The position numbers and the translations under genes are program-made. The notes under the pieces are model-generated. The model saw nothing but the letters and a program-made list of their open reading frames with translations, ran no database searches and was not told the DNA's origin. Of a DNA stretch of 64,000 nucleotides, positions 52,427-60,678 are shown piece by piece. The first letter of the stretch is position 1. The number at the start of each line of letters is the position of its first letter. This stretch comes from Candidatus Eisenbacteria bacterium (GTDB lineage Bacteria; Eisenbacteria; RBG-16-71-46; JACRLI01), in contig JACRLI010000015.1 in assembly GCA_016235265.1 (NCBI GenBank), positions 374,401 to 438,400 of the forward strand, in the 5' to 3' direction.

Positions 52427-54037
52427 CTACGGGCGCTCCGATCTCCGTGGTGCGGTGCACCGTCGCGCCAGTTCGCGCACCACGGCCAGGTCGGCGGGCT
52501 CGAAGTGCCGGATGGCAGCCAGCACCGGCAGGCACACGGCGACGGGCGCGACCACCAGGATCAGGCCCACGCCCAGGGACGTCCAGCGCCCGGTAATTGC
52601 CGGCTCGGGCAGCCCCCGCTGGACAGCCCACAGCCCCGCCGCCGCGATCGCGCTCACAACCACCGGCCGGGCCAGGGGGCGCACCACGCAATCCCACGAC
52701 GACCAGCCGCAGCGGCGATGGAACAGCGGCACAAAGGCCCCCACCCACACCAGCATGGAAACGAGGATCGCCGCCAGCGCGCCGGACAGGCCCCATCGCG
52801 GCACCCAGACCAGGGCGAGCGCCACGTGCACCGCGAGCGCCCCGGACATGCACGCGAACGTGAGCTGCGGACGTCCTTCTCCCTGCAGGATGGCGGTTCC
52901 GGTCCCGGTGAGCGCATTGAGGGCCCAGGCCAGCGACAGTAGTTGCAGCGTGGGAACGGCGCCGCCGGGGACCTGGTCCAGCCAGCCGCGCATCAGCCAG
53001 CCTCCGCCGAACCACGTGCCGGCCAGGAGCGGCAGCGCCAGCGCCGCGACCCAGCGCACCCCCCGCACGTGGAGATCCCTCAGCCGCACCCTGTCGCCCC
53101 GCGCGGCGAAGTCAGCTGCCGCAGGCGCCACGGCGCCGAACGCGAGGATCGGCAGGGCGAACAATCCGCCCGCGACACGGAAGCCCAGTTCGTAAGCCCC
53201 GACCACGGGCAGCCCGGCCCAGCGCGTCAGGAAGAACTTGTCCAGTTGCAGCTGCAATACGGTGGCCACGCCGGCGAGCTGGATCCACATGCCCAGTCCG
53301 AGCAACCGGCGCACGGCCCCGGGATCCCAGCCGAATCCCTGCACGCGAAGACCCGGGGTGCCGCGGTACAGGAAAATGGCGGTGCCCAGCCCGGCCAGCG
53401 CGGCCACGCCCGCCTGGACCGCCAGGAGCCCGGACAAGCCGGCTCCCTGGCGCAGCGCCAGCCAGATCCCGAGCCCGCCCGGCACCAGGGCCGCCAGCGA
53501 GATCGCGTTCACGGTGACCTGTCGCTGAAGTCCGTTCATGACTCCGGCGACGAGAGAGCCGAAACCGACCACCACGGCGGTCACCGCGCCGAGGGCTAGC
53601 GCGGTGCGAGCCTCCGGGATGGTCACGGGCACCCGCAGCGCGAGCAGGATGGGATCCGCGAGCAGCGAGGCGGCCGCCAGGAACACGGCGGACAGTCCGA
53701 GGTAGATCGAGTTGGAACTGGAGATGTACCGACCCAGGTCGGACGTCGAGCCGCGCGCCGAGGAGTCCGCCGAAAACCGGCTCAGGGCGGTGCCCACGCC
53801 CAGGTCCATGATCACCATGTAGGTGGTCAACACGAACAACAGCGACCACAACCCGAATCGCTCGGGTCCCAGCCGGTGCAGGATGTAGGGGGTGGCCAGC
53901 ACCCAGAAAGCCATGGATCCAACGCGGCCGGCCATGCTGGCCAGGGAGTTGGAAGCCACCCGGGCGCCGTGTCCCCCGGACGCGCCACTGCCGGGACCGG
54001 CGGGGGTCCCGGCAGCCGGATCGGCTGAATTCGGCAT
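52427..54037 (-). CDS. Wzx-type polysaccharide flippase
   Basis: The protein has 536 residues with about 14 membrane helices, typical of the MOP/MATE superfamily. After a polar Ala/Gly-rich N-terminus the domain opens with SNSLASMAGRVGSMAFWVLATPYILHRLGPERFGLWSLLF, the usual Wzx start, and LQLQLDKFFLTRWAGLPVVGAYELGFRV marks the TM7 region. It would flip lipid-linked repeat units for the Wzy polymerase. It has no Shine-Dalgarno; TATTGT lies eight bases before the ATG. The locus thus holds Wzx, Wzy, Wzz and Wza. Confidence 0.9.
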   Translation of the reverse strand: MPNSADPAAGTPAGPGSGASGGHGARVASNSLASMAGRVGSMAFWVLATPYILHRLGPERFGLWSLLFVLTTYMVIMDLGVGTALSRFSADSSARGSTSDLGRYISSSNSIYLGLSAVFLAAASLLADPILLALRVPVTIPEARTALALGAVTAVVVGFGSLVAGVMNGLQRQVTVNAISLAALVPGGLGIWLALRQGAGLSGLLAVQAGVAALAGLGTAIFLYRGTPGLRVQGFGWDPGAVRRLLGLGMWIQLAGVATVLQLQLDKFFLTRWAGLPVVGAYELGFRVAGGLFALPILAFGAVAPAAADFAARGDRVRLRDLHVRGVRWVAALALPLLAGTWFGGGWLMRGWLDQVPGGAVPTLQLLSLAWALNALTGTGTAILQGEGRPQLTFACMSGALAVHVALALVWVPRWGLSGALAAILVSMLVWVGAFVPLFHRRCGWSSWDCVVRPLARPVVVSAIAAAGLWAVQRGLPEPAITGRWTSLGVGLILVVAPVAVCLPVLAAIRHFEPADLAVVRELARRCTAPRRSERP

Positions 54038-54045
54038 CGAACCGG

Positions 54046-54051
54046 ACAATA
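54046..54051 (-). promoter_or_regulatory. -10 box of a probable leaderless Wzx transcript
   Basis: On the minus strand TATTGT ends eight bases before the ATG at 54037, with no ribosome site. It is the third case of this arrangement in the window. Confidence 0.4.
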
Positions 54052-54132
54052 GCGATGGGAGACCAGCAGGGCAAGCACCCGGGTCCCGCCGCACGGGGCC
54101 CGCCCGCGCCCGTAGCCTTCCTGCGTTGCGCC

Positions 54133-55908
54133 CTACTCCCGCACCGTCGCCCGCACCGACTCCACCGTCACCGTGGGCGCGCCGTCTCCCGACACCAGCC
54201 AGCGCAGCTTGAGCACGCCGTTGCCGGCGATGCCCGGCACCACCAGCCGCTCGGGATGTTCCTTCTGCTCCGCCAGGTTGCCCAGGTACTCGTTGTCCAC
54301 CGCGAAACCGGCGAGCACCTTCCCGCCCGGCACGGTGAGGGTGAACGCGTCCGGGGGCGTGATGCGATTCACCCGGTCCTGCGCGGTGTGCGTGGCCATG
54401 GGACGCTCGTTCACCACCCGCACGTCCACCTGCCGCACGCCTCCCGGGAGGGCGGTCACCCGCAGGCTGTCCACGTGCACCAGTGGCAGGGTCCAGGCGT
54501 GGAAGAGGGTGAAGGCCATGTTGCGGTGGCACTCCTCCTCCAGCAGGAACGTGGGTGGCATGCGCGTCCACATCTTCTTGAGACCGCCGATCTCCACGTC
54601 CCCGAACTGCGGGTGGCGGTACGCCCGCCACGGCACCACGCCCTCGCCGAACAGCAGCAGCCGGTCGAACCGGTACAGGTCGGGTTGCGCGCCGAAGAAT
54701 CCGCCGCCGGCGTCCTTGCGAAACAGGTTCCACGCGGTCCACAGCTCGTTGCTGAAGCACAGCACGCCGCGGGCGCCGTAGAACCAGTCCAGCTCCCCGC
54801 CGTACACGGTGTACAGCCCGCTCCACACGGTCAGGTAGCGGTAGCCCGGCAGCACCTCTTCACCGCGGCGGCCCACCAGGTCGAAGGTGGCCACGTCCTC
54901 GGGCTGGAACGCGTCGCTGCGCTCGCCCGGACCCTTCAGGATCGCGCCCATGGCGTTGTGGTAGGTCTGCGCGCCGGCGATGTTGGGGTGCGCGCGCACG
55001 AAGTCGCGCACCGCGCGGCTCTCCGGCAGCGAGAACGGGTAGCGCTCGGCGCCCTGCTGCACGTAGCGTGGCGCCCAGTTCCAGCCCCAGTCGCGGTTGG
55101 GATCGTAGTAGCCGGTGGGATCCTCGGCCACGGAACCGTCGCGGTCCTGGTCCGTGCCCTCCTCGCCCAGCAGCGTCCACTGCCCCTTCTCGTCCGGCTC
55201 GCACGTCACCATGAGGCGCGGGTCGTCGGGTGAGGTCTTCCATCGGCCGTTGGGATCGGCCTTGCGCATCTGGGTGATGTTGCCGTCGCCGTCCAGATCG
55301 GCGGCCTGGTCCTCATCGGGCTGGCCGTCCCCGTCGTCGTCGCGCGGCACCACCCCGGAGCGCGGGCTGTTGGGGCTGTTGGCGCGGTGCAGGAAGTCGT
55401 CGCGCCCGTCCGGGTTGATGGTGGGCACGATGTAGAACGTCCGCTCCCTCACCAGCCGGGTGATCCCCTCCACCACGCCGAAGTTCTCCAGCAGGTACCA
55501 CGCGGTGTACAGGGCCACCTCGCTGCCCTGCAGCTCGTTGGCGTGGATGTTCCCATCTATGTAGTAGCCGGACCTGCGGGCGGGATCCCCCGCGGAGAAG
55601 TCGGTGATGGTGAGCGCCCACAGGTCGCGCCCGGCGTACGACTTGCCGATGGACTCCAGCCGGCACAGCCCCGGATGCGCGGCCGCGAGCCGCCTGCAGA
55701 TGTCGGTGATGCCCGCATGATCGTAGTAGCGGTTCCACGCCACCGGGACCTTCGGGTGCGCGGGAGCGCCCATGCCCTTGAACGCACCGGGGCCGCCGGC
55801 CAGCGCGGCATCCGGGGCGGGCGCGGCGGACGACGCGGCCGCGAGGCACGCGCCCAGGCACGCCGCGATCAGCGTGGCCCGGGCGAAGTCTGAAACGTGG
55901 GTCCTCAT
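54133..55908 (-). CDS. M14 zinc carboxypeptidase, secreted
   Basis: The protein has 591 residues; its ATG overlaps the stop of the upstream paralogue. A signal peptide is present. The zinc ligands are His122 and Glu125 in GNIHANELQGSE and His317 in TYHNAMG. NPDGRDDF (165-172) follows the family pattern and the catalytic Glu is likely in CFSNELW. Two Asp-rich insertions (DDDGDGQPDED with DLDGDGNITQM, and DQDRDGSVAED) look like calcium-binding EF-hand or thrombospondin-type loops. A C-terminal beta domain of about 120 residues follows. It trims C-terminal residues from peptides outside the cytoplasm. Confidence 0.9.
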   Translation of the reverse strand: MRTHVSDFARATLIAACLGACLAAASSAAPAPDAALAGGPGAFKGMGAPAHPKVPVAWNRYYDHAGITDICRRLAAAHPGLCRLESIGKSYAGRDLWALTITDFSAGDPARRSGYYIDGNIHANELQGSEVALYTAWYLLENFGVVEGITRLVRERTFYIVPTINPDGRDDFLHRANSPNSPRSGVVPRDDDGDGQPDEDQAADLDGDGNITQMRKADPNGRWKTSPDDPRLMVTCEPDEKGQWTLLGEEGTDQDRDGSVAEDPTGYYDPNRDWGWNWAPRYVQQGAERYPFSLPESRAVRDFVRAHPNIAGAQTYHNAMGAILKGPGERSDAFQPEDVATFDLVGRRGEEVLPGYRYLTVWSGLYTVYGGELDWFYGARGVLCFSNELWTAWNLFRKDAGGGFFGAQPDLYRFDRLLLFGEGVVPWRAYRHPQFGDVEIGGLKKMWTRMPPTFLLEEECHRNMAFTLFHAWTLPLVHVDSLRVTALPGGVRQVDVRVVNERPMATHTAQDRVNRITPPDAFTLTVPGGKVLAGFAVDNEYLGNLAEQKEHPERLVVPGIAGNGVLKLRWLVSGDGAPTVTVESVRATVRE

Positions 55909-57944
55909 GGCAGCGTCACCTCCCCCGTCGCCGCGCCGGCCGACGGGCAGTCGGCGGTGATCCTCAACTTCGCGCCTGCCTCGCCCGCCACCACCCAGGT
56001 CACTTCGCTGCTTCCGCCGCTGCCCGCCACGATCCCCAGTTGTTGAATCGGATGTCCCGAGACGAGCCGGGGCGCGCCCTCCACCCGCACCCGCACCCCC
56101 CGCGGCCAGCGCGCGGTGGAGCCCAGGACCGGCAGGGTGGGCAGGTAGCCCGGGTTCACCACCCGGGCGCGGACCCGGTAGAGGCCCGGACCCAGCTTCT
56201 CCGCGTTCGTGTCGCGCAGCTCGAGCCGGGGCAGGCGGGACGCCAGGTCGAGCAGGAACGCGCCGGCGCCCGCGGACAGCGAATCGAGCAACGCGCCCGG
56301 GGGCACGGTGCGGGTGTAAGGCACGAATCCGCCAACCTCCACCGTCTTCCCGGGGAAGTCGGGATGCTCCACGCGGTGCCACGGCACGACTGCGTCCACC
56401 CCCAGCGCCGCCAGCGCCTTGAGGGTCTGAGCGTCGGAGGCGCCCTCCGCGCCGGCGGAAGATCCGCCCGCGCCGCCGATTCGCGGCGTGCCGCGGCCCC
56501 CGCGACCCATGAGCGCGCCGCCGCGATCGGGGCGGGTGCCGACGTCGCCACGGCCGCGGTCGCCGCGCGGCCCTGGCTCGTCCCCGCGCTCCCCGCGCGC
56601 GGACGAATCGGCCCTGGCCGATTCAGGCTGCGCCGGCCACCAAGGCCGCGCCGCGAACGCCCAGCGGCCCATGCCGTAGTAGACGAAGGAGGCGAAGTCC
56701 CCCTCGCCGGGGGCGCCCGCGGGCACGTCCTTCACCCCGGCGAGCCGGCGGTACTGCTGCGACAGGAAGTCATAGACATCGGCGTCCGCGGCCGGCGGCG
56801 CGGTGATGCGCGCCTCCACCGGCGACTCCTCGACGCGCGGCTGTCCGCGCCGGCGCGGCGCCGAAGTGCCCGCGGCGGGCAGCCCGCCGGTGCGCCCGCC
56901 GTCGCCGCCCTCGAAGTCCCCGCGGCGGCCCGCGGCCAGCGCGCGCTCGACCGCGCCGGCGTTGGACGGGTCCGCCTTCCAGGGCTGCACCACGTTGTCC
57001 TGGCTGCCGAACACGAACACCGCCGCGATGGACGCATGGTCGAACAGAAAGTCGGCCAGGGCGCGGTTCTCCACTTCGCTCATGGGGTCCGCGCCCGCGC
57101 CCGTGGAAAAGTAGCGGTAGCCGATCGGGAAGTTGCGGTTGAACTCCACGCCGCCCGGCCCGTCCTCGGCGATTCGGCCGTCGTGGTCGGCGTCGCCACC
57201 CTCCACGTACAGCTTGAACCTGCCGGACTCGCCGTGGGAGCGGTCGGCGCGCTTCATCAGGCGGGAATCGGCGGGATCGGGAAACCACTCGCCTTCGGCG
57301 TCCTCCACGCGCATCCCGGTGATGCGGCCGTCGGCGTCGAGATCGCTCGGGGCGTCCTCGTCCATCCGGCCGTCGCGGTCCTCGTCCACCGGCGACTCGC
57401 TGCCGGCGCTCTCGACCGTCGGCGCGTGGAAGAAGCGCTCGCAGGCATCCGGCGAGACTCGGGGCGCCACGTACACGGTGACCCGGTCCAGCAACCGGGT
57501 GACGCTGTCCACGCGGCCATAGTCGCCCACCAGGCGCGCCACGAAGCGCAGCGCCTCCTCCGACCCGGCGATCTGCGTGGCGTCCGTGCCCCCCACCACG
57601 AGCAGTCCGGGGTACTGCGCGGGATCCTCGCGAATGTCCCCGGCGCGCCCCGCGGGCGCCGCCAGGCGCGCGGCATCCGCCCCCACCGCCACCATCCAGA
57701 TGTCGCGCCCGCCGCGCGTGCGCCCGATGGACACCCTGCGAACCGGAGGCCCGCCCGCGCCCGCGAGCCGGTCCAGCTCCCGGGCGAGCGCGGCGGCATC
57801 GTGGTAGCCGGAGACGTCGGTGAGGCGCGCCGCCGCCGCGGGGCGGCTGCGGGCGGCCGGAGGCGCCTTCGCGGCCGCCACCGGCCCCACGGCCCACAGG
57901 CCCGCGAGCGCGGCCACGACCGACCATCGAGTGATGCGTGTCAC
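55905..57944 (-). CDS. M14 carboxypeptidase-like protein without zinc ligands
   Basis: The protein has 679 residues. GTG 57944 has AAAGGA seven bases upstream and a clean signal peptide; ATG 57977 is the alternative. It matches the downstream carboxypeptidase in plan, including both Asp-rich calcium-type loops (DEDRDGRMDED, DADHDGRIAED). The zinc motif GNIHANE becomes GGTDATQ: His to Asp121 and Glu to Gln124, and the third His region reads VFGSQDN. It is thus probably inactive. A long Gly/Arg-rich low-complexity insertion lies in the second half. It may be a partner or regulator of the active enzyme. Confidence 0.82.
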   Translation of the reverse strand: MTRITRWSVVAALAGLWAVGPVAAAKAPPAARSRPAAAARLTDVSGYHDAAALARELDRLAGAGGPPVRRVSIGRTRGGRDIWMVAVGADAARLAAPAGRAGDIREDPAQYPGLLVVGGTDATQIAGSEEALRFVARLVGDYGRVDSVTRLLDRVTVYVAPRVSPDACERFFHAPTVESAGSESPVDEDRDGRMDEDAPSDLDADGRITGMRVEDAEGEWFPDPADSRLMKRADRSHGESGRFKLYVEGGDADHDGRIAEDGPGGVEFNRNFPIGYRYFSTGAGADPMSEVENRALADFLFDHASIAAVFVFGSQDNVVQPWKADPSNAGAVERALAAGRRGDFEGGDGGRTGGLPAAGTSAPRRRGQPRVEESPVEARITAPPAADADVYDFLSQQYRRLAGVKDVPAGAPGEGDFASFVYYGMGRWAFAARPWWPAQPESARADSSARGERGDEPGPRGDRGRGDVGTRPDRGGALMGRGGRGTPRIGGAGGSSAGAEGASDAQTLKALAALGVDAVVPWHRVEHPDFPGKTVEVGGFVPYTRTVPPGALLDSLSAGAGAFLLDLASRLPRLELRDTNAEKLGPGLYRVRARVVNPGYLPTLPVLGSTARWPRGVRVRVEGAPRLVSGHPIQQLGIVAGSGGSSEVTWVVAGEAGAKLRITADCPSAGAATGEVTLP

Positions 57945-58017
57945 TGCAGCGTCCTTTCGCGAAAGGGTCTTGCGCATGGATGGACCCGCGCGGCCGGCCG
58001 GGGTCGGAATGCGGGGG

Positions 58018-58026
58018 ATGGTAGCA
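58018..58026 (-). promoter_or_regulatory. Extended -10 promoter for the M14 pair
   Basis: On the minus strand TGC is followed by TACCAT, 73 bases before the GTG at 57944. It has no -35, like the other TGC-type sites. Confidence 0.4.
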
Positions 58027-58075
58027 ATATCGCGCCGGGGGGAAAGGGGGAATCGCCGCTCCGCGCCTCGCCAGT

Positions 58076-58747
58076 TCAGGCCCGCGGCCCCCGGGCGAAA
58101 TAGGCGGCCGCGACGGCGAACATCGCGGCGAAGACCGCCCACTGCACCGCGTAGCCCAGGTGCGGCCCGTCGTCGAGCCGCGGTGGCGGCAGCGGCCGCA
58201 GCGCCACCCTGGGGCCGGCCCCCGGGCCGGACGCGCTGCCGCGCCCGGTCCCGGGCGATCCCGGGGGCAGCACCGCAGCCGGGCTCGGCGCGCCGGGCTC
58301 CACCTGCAGCGCGAAGCTCAGGGGCGCGACGCGGGTCACGCGGCCGGTCACGGTCACGCGGCCGGTGTCCGCCGGATAGGCACCCGGCTTCGGCGGCCCC
58401 CCGGGAGCGGGCACCCAGCCACGCGCCACCGGCGCCTCGGTCCCCTCCCCGAGCGAAAGCGGCGTGACCACCAGCGCGCCCGGAACACCCTCCACGCTGG
58501 TGTTGTGCCATTGCTCTCCCGCCGGACGGAACACCCCGCGCGCCGCCACGCGCCGACCCTCCAGCAGAGCGAGATTCCGGGCGTCGGCCGCGGTCAGCAG
58601 CGCGGGCGCCCGCCTGAGATCCGCCGCGATCCGGGCATTCCGCTCCCGGCGCTGGCCCAGCCGGTCCACCTGCCAGAGGCACAGTCGCAGGCACCCGGCG
58701 GCGGCCGCGAGCAGCAGGACCACCATGACCCGGCGGGGAAGTCTCAT
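58076..58747 (-). CDS. SURF1-family cytochrome oxidase assembly protein
   Basis: The protein has 223 residues, near the family's usual size, starting at ATG 58747. Two membrane helices lie at the ends. Hallmarks: LWQVDRLGQRRERN after TM1, RRVAARGVFRPAGEQ, a VARGWVPAP segment and LGYAVQWAVFA at TM2. SURF1 helps insert haem A or assemble subunit I of haem-copper oxidases. No oxidase genes are in the window. A Gly/Ser/Pro-rich linker of about 30 residues in the middle is unusual. Confidence 0.85.
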   Translation of the reverse strand: MRLPRRVMVVLLLAAAAGCLRLCLWQVDRLGQRRERNARIAADLRRAPALLTAADARNLALLEGRRVAARGVFRPAGEQWHNTSVEGVPGALVVTPLSLGEGTEAPVARGWVPAPGGPPKPGAYPADTGRVTVTGRVTRVAPLSFALQVEPGAPSPAAVLPPGSPGTGRGSASGPGAGPRVALRPLPPPRLDDGPHLGYAVQWAVFAAMFAVAAAYFARGPRA

Positions 58748-58940
58748 GGCCGCAGTGTGCCGGGCGGCAGCCGGGCGTGTCCAGCCCGGTGCGGGCGGCC
58801 GGCAGGGAGCCCGGCGCAACAGCCTGGCCGGGAGCCCGTCGCGGCGCCCGCCCCCCGGAGGCGGGGTCCGGATCGGACCGGGCGGCCAGGAGGGAGCCCG
58901 CCTCTCCGCAGAAAGGCCGTGCGCGCGGACCGGGAGGGTG

Positions 58941-58946
58941 TATAGT
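58941..58946 (+). promoter_or_regulatory. -10 box upstream of the sigma factor gene
   Basis: TATAGT (5 of 6) ends 32 bases before the chosen GTG and five bases before an in-frame ATG at 58952. Transcription would start near 58953, giving a short leader that contains the GGGAG site, or a leaderless message from the ATG. Confidence 0.4.
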
Positions 58947-58978
58947 CGAGAATGCACTCTCCAAATGGGAGCCCCACC

Positions 58979-59986
58979 GTGACGGAGAAGGACGAACTCC
59001 AACTCGTCCAGGCCGCCCGATCGGGGGACGCGCAAGCCCTGGAGCGGTTGCTCGAGCACTACCAGCAACGCATCTATCGCTTCAGCGTCAAGATGTGTCG
59101 CGACCCCGAGGAAGCCAAGGACGTCCTGCAGGAAACCCTGCTCGCGATGTCGCGCGGGGTGCAGGAGTTCCGTGGCGCCGCATCCCTCTCCACCTGGCTG
59201 TACACCATTGCCCGAAGCCACGTCATCAAGCTGCGCCGGCGGAGCAAGTTCGCCCCGCAGCGCGAAGAGTCGCTGGACGGCGGCTACGGCGAGGAAGCGC
59301 GCCAGCTGCCCGACCCGGCGCGCGGGCCCGAGGATGACCTGTGCTCGCGCGAGGCCGGCGAGGCCCTGGACGCCGCCATCGCCGCGCTCCCCGGACGCTA
59401 TCGCGAAGTGGTGCTGCTGCGCGACGTCGAGGGGCTCAGCACCGCGGAAGTCGCGCAGGTGCTGGGGGTGTCCATGGACGCGGTGAAGAGCCGCCTGCAC
59501 CGGGCGCGCGTCGCGGTCCGCGAGAAGGTGGCCCCGGTGCTGGGCCTCGAGGAGGACCTCGGGCAGCGCTGCCCCGGACCCTGCATCCACGTGGTGCGGC
59601 TGCTCTCCGAATGCCTCGAGGGCGACCTCGCCCCCGAGCGCTGCGCGGCGCTGGAGTCGCGCCTCGCGGGCTGCGAGAGCTGTCGCCACCGGTGCGAGTC
59701 CTTCCGCCGCATGCTCTCGATGTGCCGCTCCCTGGAGGCCCCGGAGGCTCCCGGCGCCGTCCGCGCAGCGGTGCACCGCGAGTTCGAGGCTCTCCGCAGG
59801 GCCCGGGGCCATGCGCGGGACGCGGGTCCGGGCACCACCAGGCTTCGCGTGGGCCCGCCCGCCCCGGCCCGAAGCCGCCGCGGCCAGCCCGCTCCCGAAC
59901 TGGCGGTCCCGGAGGCCGAGCTGGACCCCGCGGCGCCGCTGTTGGTGAGCGCCGAAGCGGCCTTGGCGGGCGAGCCCTGGGTCTAG
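58979..59986 (+). CDS. ECF sigma factor with C-terminal zinc-finger-like domain
   Basis: GTG 58979 has GGGAG seven bases upstream and gives the usual MTEKDELQLV start; ATG 58952 is the alternative. The protein has 335 residues. Region 2 contains CRDPEEAKDVLQETLLAMSRGVQEF and SLSTWLYTIARSHVIKLRRR. Region 4 contains ALPGRYREVVLLRDVEGLSTAEVAQVLGVSMDAVKSRLHRARV. Then a segment with SECLEGDL, RLAGCESCRHRC resembles an anti-sigma zinc finger, but the usual His is Arg or Leu. A polar tail of about 80 residues ends the protein. The fused part may control the sigma factor. Confidence 0.88.
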   Translation: MTEKDELQLVQAARSGDAQALERLLEHYQQRIYRFSVKMCRDPEEAKDVLQETLLAMSRGVQEFRGAASLSTWLYTIARSHVIKLRRRSKFAPQREESLDGGYGEEARQLPDPARGPEDDLCSREAGEALDAAIAALPGRYREVVLLRDVEGLSTAEVAQVLGVSMDAVKSRLHRARVAVREKVAPVLGLEEDLGQRCPGPCIHVVRLLSECLEGDLAPERCAALESRLAGCESCRHRCESFRRMLSMCRSLEAPEAPGAVRAAVHREFEALRRARGHARDAGPGTTRLRVGPPAPARSRRGQPAPELAVPEAELDPAAPLLVSAEAALAGEPWV

Positions 59987-60106
59987 CCCCCGCGGCGAGG
60001 CCCCCGGATCCGGCCCGGCCGCGCACGTTTCCCCGAATCCCCGCCCTCCGCTCGCGACTCTCACGTCTGGACCTGTCTGGCCGGGGGTCCCCGAGGAGGC
60101 TCCAAG

Positions 60107-60289
60107 GTGGAATCCGTGCTGACAATTGCGGCGTTTTTCGTAGTCTGGGCGGTGGTCCAGGCGTGGGTCCTGCCCCGCCTGGGAGTGCCCACCTGAGCGG
60201 TGCCCGATCCGCGCCGGTCGGCGCGCGAGAAGGAGGGCGCCCACGCCCCGGAGGACGTGGAACCCAGGAGGAAGGAGCGCACCACGTGA
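60107..60289 (+). CDS. Small single-helix membrane protein, possible selenoprotein (UGA at 60194)
   Basis: GTG 60107 has GAGGAGG with seven bases spacing. The first 29 codons give one membrane helix ending in VLPRLGVPT, then TGA at 60194-60196. The frame stays open for 30 more codons (AVPDPRRSAREKEG...) and ends with a TGA that overlaps the GTG of the DUF302 gene (GTGA), the usual coupling in this genome. A hairpin with a GGUC loop sits at the place of a bacterial SECIS. Either this is a 29-residue protein ending at 60196, or UGA is read as selenocysteine to give 60 residues. No second Cys is present, and no Sec machinery lies in the window. Confidence 0.45.
60208..60228 (+). promoter_or_regulatory. 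SECIS-like hairpin
   Basis: Six perfect pairs (CGCGCC with GGCGCG, 60210-60215 and 60220-60225) close the tetraloop GGTC at 60216-60219, extended by two pairs after a bulged C. Counting U of the UGA as 1, the loop is at 23-26. In E. coli fdhF the GGUC loop is at 22-25. There is no bulged U on the 5' side. Confidence 0.4.
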
Positions 60290-60678
60290 GTTCGTACGCT
60301 CTGCGCCGGGAACTCGACATGGGCTTCGACGAAGCCCTGGCCAAGCTGCCCGAAGCGCTCAAGTCCGAGGGATTCGGGGTGCTCACCGAGATTGACGTGC
60401 AGAAGACGCTGAAGGACAAGCTCGACGTCGCCTTCCGGCGCTACCGCATCGTGGGCGCCTGCAACCCGCCGCTGGCCCACCGGGCGCTGCAGGCGGAGCT
60501 GGAGATCGGGCTGATGCTCCCCTGCAACCTGGTGGTGTACGAAGGGGCCGACGGCAAGTCGGTGGTGGCGGCCATGGATCCGGTCAGGACGTTGGCGTCC
60601 ATCGGGTTGCCCGCCCTCGCCCCCATCGCCGAGGAGGTCCGGGCCCGCCTGGGCCGGGTCCTGGAGCGGCTGGGGTAG
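60286..60678 (+). CDS. DUF302 domain protein
   Basis: The protein has 130 residues; GTG 60286 has AAGGAG eight bases upstream. The sequence follows DUF302: FDEALAKLPEALKSEGFGVLTEIDVQKTLKDKLDV, then RRYRIVGACNPPLAHRALQAELEIGLMLPCNLVVYE, where Cys in GACNPP and LPCN are family features. No signal peptide is seen. DUF302 proteins are small alpha/beta proteins of unknown function, often next to redox or metal-related genes. It is probably cotranscribed with the small membrane ORF, whose extended frame ends in its start codon. Confidence 0.85.
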   Translation: MSSYALRRELDMGFDEALAKLPEALKSEGFGVLTEIDVQKTLKDKLDVAFRRYRIVGACNPPLAHRALQAELEIGLMLPCNLVVYEGADGKSVVAAMDPVRTLASIGLPALAPIAEEVRARLGRVLERLG

